From contig MKTS01000001.1 of assembly GCA_001898335.1 (NCBI GenBank), forward strand, positions 372,001 through 436,000: 64,000 bases of DNA, read 5' to 3'. Positions 62,225-64,000 of the stretch are shown here, one piece after another. The first letter of the stretch is position 1; each line of letters begins with the position of its first letter. The notes beneath the pieces are model-generated. The model had not been told where the DNA came from. It saw only the letters and a list, made by a program, of their open reading frames with translations, and ran no database searches. Made by a program: the position numbers and the translations under genes. This stretch comes from Mucilaginibacter sp. 44-25. Lineage in GTDB: Bacteria; Bacteroidota; Bacteroidia; Sphingobacteriales; Sphingobacteriaceae.

Positions 62225-62818
62225 TTATGCGCCTATTGTACCTGTTTTAACCTCGCCTGCACGAATGTAATTAGCAAATATTACTCCTCCTGGTGTTACC
62301 GTGCTTTCGGCTAATGTGAACGCGGAAGCAGATATTTCATCGTTGAACAGTTTTTTACCTTTACCTAATACTACAGGGTATATTTTTAGCCATAACTCGT
62401 CGGCCAGGTTATGTTTTAATAATAAATGCACAAGTTGGCTGCTTCCCCACACTACGATATGGCCACCTTCAGTTTCCTTAATTTTAAGGATATCTTCTAC
62501 TGTATTGATAAACATGGTATTTTTCCAGTCAGAACTTTCCCTGGTGGTTGATAATACATATTTAGTAACCTCATTGATGCCCGGCCAGTGATCGGTATGC
62601 TGCGGCCAATAGCTTTCAAAAATATCAAAGGTTTTTCGGCCCAAAAGTAAATCGGCGGGTTGCATTTGTTTTTGCATCGCTTCGCCAGATATCTCATCGC
62701 TATACGGCGCCGACCAGCCGCCATAAGCAAAGCCGCCTTCGCGGTCTTCATCAGGGCCGCCCGGTGCCTGCATTATGCCATCCAATGTTACAAATGCCGA
62801 AATAATGATCTTTCTCAT
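62225..62818 (-). CDS. RibD C-terminal/dihydrofolate reductase-like protein
   Basis: 197 residues from the ATG at 62818 (MRKIIISAFVTLDGIMQAPG); the longer frame from 62842 adds eight non-homologous residues. Family features are ADLLLGRKTFDIFESYW, TKYVLSTTRESSDW, GGHIVVWGSSQLVHLLLKHN and LADELWLKIYPVVLGKGKKL. These proteins share the NADPH-dependent reductase fold, but most members have no proven substrate. It is a single gene. Confidence 0.9.
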   Translation of the reverse strand: MRKIIISAFVTLDGIMQAPGGPDEDREGGFAYGGWSAPYSDEISGEAMQKQMQPADLLLGRKTFDIFESYWPQHTDHWPGINEVTKYVLSTTRESSDWKNTMFINTVEDILKIKETEGGHIVVWGSSQLVHLLLKHNLADELWLKIYPVVLGKGKKLFNDEISASAFTLAESTVTPGGVIFANYIRAGEVKTGTIGA

Positions 62819-62947
62819 ATCGTTATGCGTAATAATTGCCAATTAGTTATTCAATACAAATGTGCAGCATTAACAAGTTGATGACGATAGCCATTTCGGA
62901 CAAACTATAGGGGAGAATACGACAGACTAAACCTTTAAGAATTTTAA

Positions 62948-63367
62948 TTAAAATATGAGTACGATGGAGCCGCATATGATCAGCATAGCCCCAAGCGCCG
63001 TTTTTAAGGTAAGCGACTCACCAAGAAACAATACCGAAAATATAATAGCGAGCGCCACGCTTAATTTATCAACCGGGGCAACCTTTGATACCTGTCCGAT
63101 CTGCAATGCCTTAAAATAAAATATCCACGAAAGCCCGGTAGCAATGCCCGAAAGCCCAATAAAAAGCAAATTGTGCCGCGTTAAGCCGGGTAAGGAAGAT
63201 GTGCTCCCCCTGAAAATGGCTATTCCCCAGGCAACTACCAAAATCACTACTGTGCGTAAAGCCGTAGCCAGGTCAGAATCAACGCCTTTAATACCAATCT
63301 TGGCAAAGATGGCCGTTAATGCCGCGAACAGTGCGGAAAGCAATGCATATATCCACCACATACTCAT
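62948..63367 (-). CDS. Small EamA-family (DMT) membrane protein
   Basis: 139 residues with about five hydrophobic helices, one EamA half: MWWIYALLSALFAALTAIFA at the start and VAPVDKLSVALAIIFSVLFLG at the end. Full DMT transporters have ten helices; this is a half-size form that would need to dimerise. It is likely a metabolite transporter of unknown substrate. Confidence 0.85.
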   Translation of the reverse strand: MSMWWIYALLSALFAALTAIFAKIGIKGVDSDLATALRTVVILVVAWGIAIFRGSTSSLPGLTRHNLLFIGLSGIATGLSWIFYFKALQIGQVSKVAPVDKLSVALAIIFSVLFLGESLTLKTALGAMLIICGSIVLIF

Positions 63368-63405
63368 ATTGTTTACGCATTATACATACTTATCTTAATA
63401 GTGTT

Positions 63406-63437
63406 TTGTGATAGGTCATATTTAATAAATATCACAA
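63406..63437. promoter_or_regulatory. Long-spaced dyad TTGTGATA...TATCACAA
   Basis: Perfect 8-bp arms 16 bases apart, 38 bp upstream of the EamA gene. The half-sites look CRP-like (TGTGA/TCACA), but the spacing is too wide for a standard CRP site. Confidence 0.3.
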
Positions 63438-63545
63438 GCATTCATAAGCGGATTAATCCAGGCATTCTTTGCAACCACTTCCTTACTGGTCATCATATTA
63501 TTTAAGGCTGGCATAAGCTAATAGGATAGAGCCTGGCAATCTTTA

Positions 63546-63953
63546 TTATAGCAAACGGCCACACTTACTTGATAGGGTTTTTATGGTATCAATTAGCTTA
63601 GTGGCATTTGGCTGCTTTTGAACAAATGTATCAGCACCATCTTTAATAATTTGTTTATGCACATCGTCACTTGTTAATGAAGAATGTGCAATTATCTGCA
63701 AATAAGGCCATGCCTGTTTCAAATATCTTACAACTTCAAAACCGTTCATTACCGGCATTTCAATATCAACAATAACAATTTGGGGATGGGTTGACATGGC
63801 TTTTAATTGAGTTATCCCCAATAAACCATTATCCGCGGTGAGCATAATTTTCATACCTGCGCGTTGTAACTGCATAGTTATTATTTTGCTGTAAAACGCA
63901 TCGTCATCAATAATGGCAACGGTTATTAAATTATTTGCTCCCTTGAAATTCAT
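63546..63953 (-). CDS. Stand-alone receiver-domain response regulator
   Basis: 135 residues from the ATG at 63953. A single CheY-like receiver: VAIIDDDAFYSKIITMQLQR (acidic pocket), phospho-acceptor Asp in IVIVDIEMPVMNGFEVV, and the conserved Lys in FVQKQPNATK. There is no output domain. No kinase is in view, but the window ends just upstream. It may be a phosphorelay intermediate or act by protein contact. Confidence 0.9.
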   Translation of the reverse strand: MNFKGANNLITVAIIDDDAFYSKIITMQLQRAGMKIMLTADNGLLGITQLKAMSTHPQIVIVDIEMPVMNGFEVVRYLKQAWPYLQIIAHSSLTSDDVHKQIIKDGADTFVQKQPNATKLIDTIKTLSSKCGRLL

Positions 63954-64000
63954 TAACAATGCCAAGCTGGTGATTATTTATTTTTTTATACCATGCAGAG

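Noticed and set aside
63406..63437. Dyad near the EamA gene as a CRP site
   Set aside because: The half-sites match TGTGA/TCACA, but they are about 22 bases apart instead of about six, so it is kept only as an unexplained dyad.

Overview
The window looks like a chromosomal segment of a Bacteroidota member, most likely family Sphingobacteriaceae (Mucilaginibacter or Pedobacter type). The grounds are: promoters of the TAnnTTTG type with almost no ribosome-binding-site signal; type IX secretion parts (a PorE-like OmpA/TPR/propeller protein, a PorP/SprF protein, a giant protein with a gliding-type C-terminal sorting domain); arrays of 800-residue double-FtsX ABC permeases; and the Bacteroidota forms of DnaB, QueE, arginine decarboxylase and the DUF151-UVR protein. 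The genus is an inference. I see no rRNA, tRNA, IS element, prophage or CRISPR array.

Layout. 1-14.8 kb: five tandem double-FtsX ABC permeases (the first cut by the window edge), then a separately transcribed LolD/MacB-type ATPase, a TolC-family outer-membrane protein and a small beta-barrel protein. 14.8-18.6 kb (minus): nucleoside permease, bifunctional-nuclease/UVR protein, electron-transfer flavoprotein alpha and beta. 18.6-26.7 kb: TPR protein, MACPF lipoprotein, dnaB, rlmB, mannose-1-phosphate guanylyltransferase, recQ. 26.8-33.5 kb: PorE-like protein, queE, a lipoprotein plus Rieske pair, folD, lepA. 33.5-40.9 kb: a secreted protein with a CxC (TIMP-like) N-terminus and YwqK/MORN-like repeats, a clan-A-like glycosidase, a Y-family polymerase, a protein of unknown function fused to a DinB-like domain, and an orphan NtrC-type regulator.

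41-47 kb is an arginine block on the minus strand: an arginine deiminase-family enzyme, a CtlX-type hydrolase and arginine decarboxylase, divergent from argS. 47-51.4 kb: two small lipoproteins, a lysine-rich protein, and a four-gene unit (lipoprotein, polytopic membrane protein, histidine kinase, LuxR-type regulator). 51.6-59.2 kb is a surface module: a tail-collar-domain protein, a 1962-residue repeat protein with a type IX sorting domain, and its PorP/SprF partner. 59.2-64 kb: MFS transporter with an SGNH hydrolase, a coiled-coil protein, a divergent short SSB, a RibD/DHFR-like protein, a small EamA protein and a REC-only regulator.

The least explained structure is between genes: long imperfect inverted repeats built from iterated 7-8 bp words, with a different word at each locus (near 23.15, 26.7, 31.6, 43.6, 45.2 and 47.1 kb). 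At least one lies between divergent genes, where a terminator is not expected, and one word overlaps both ends of the ctlX-like gene.
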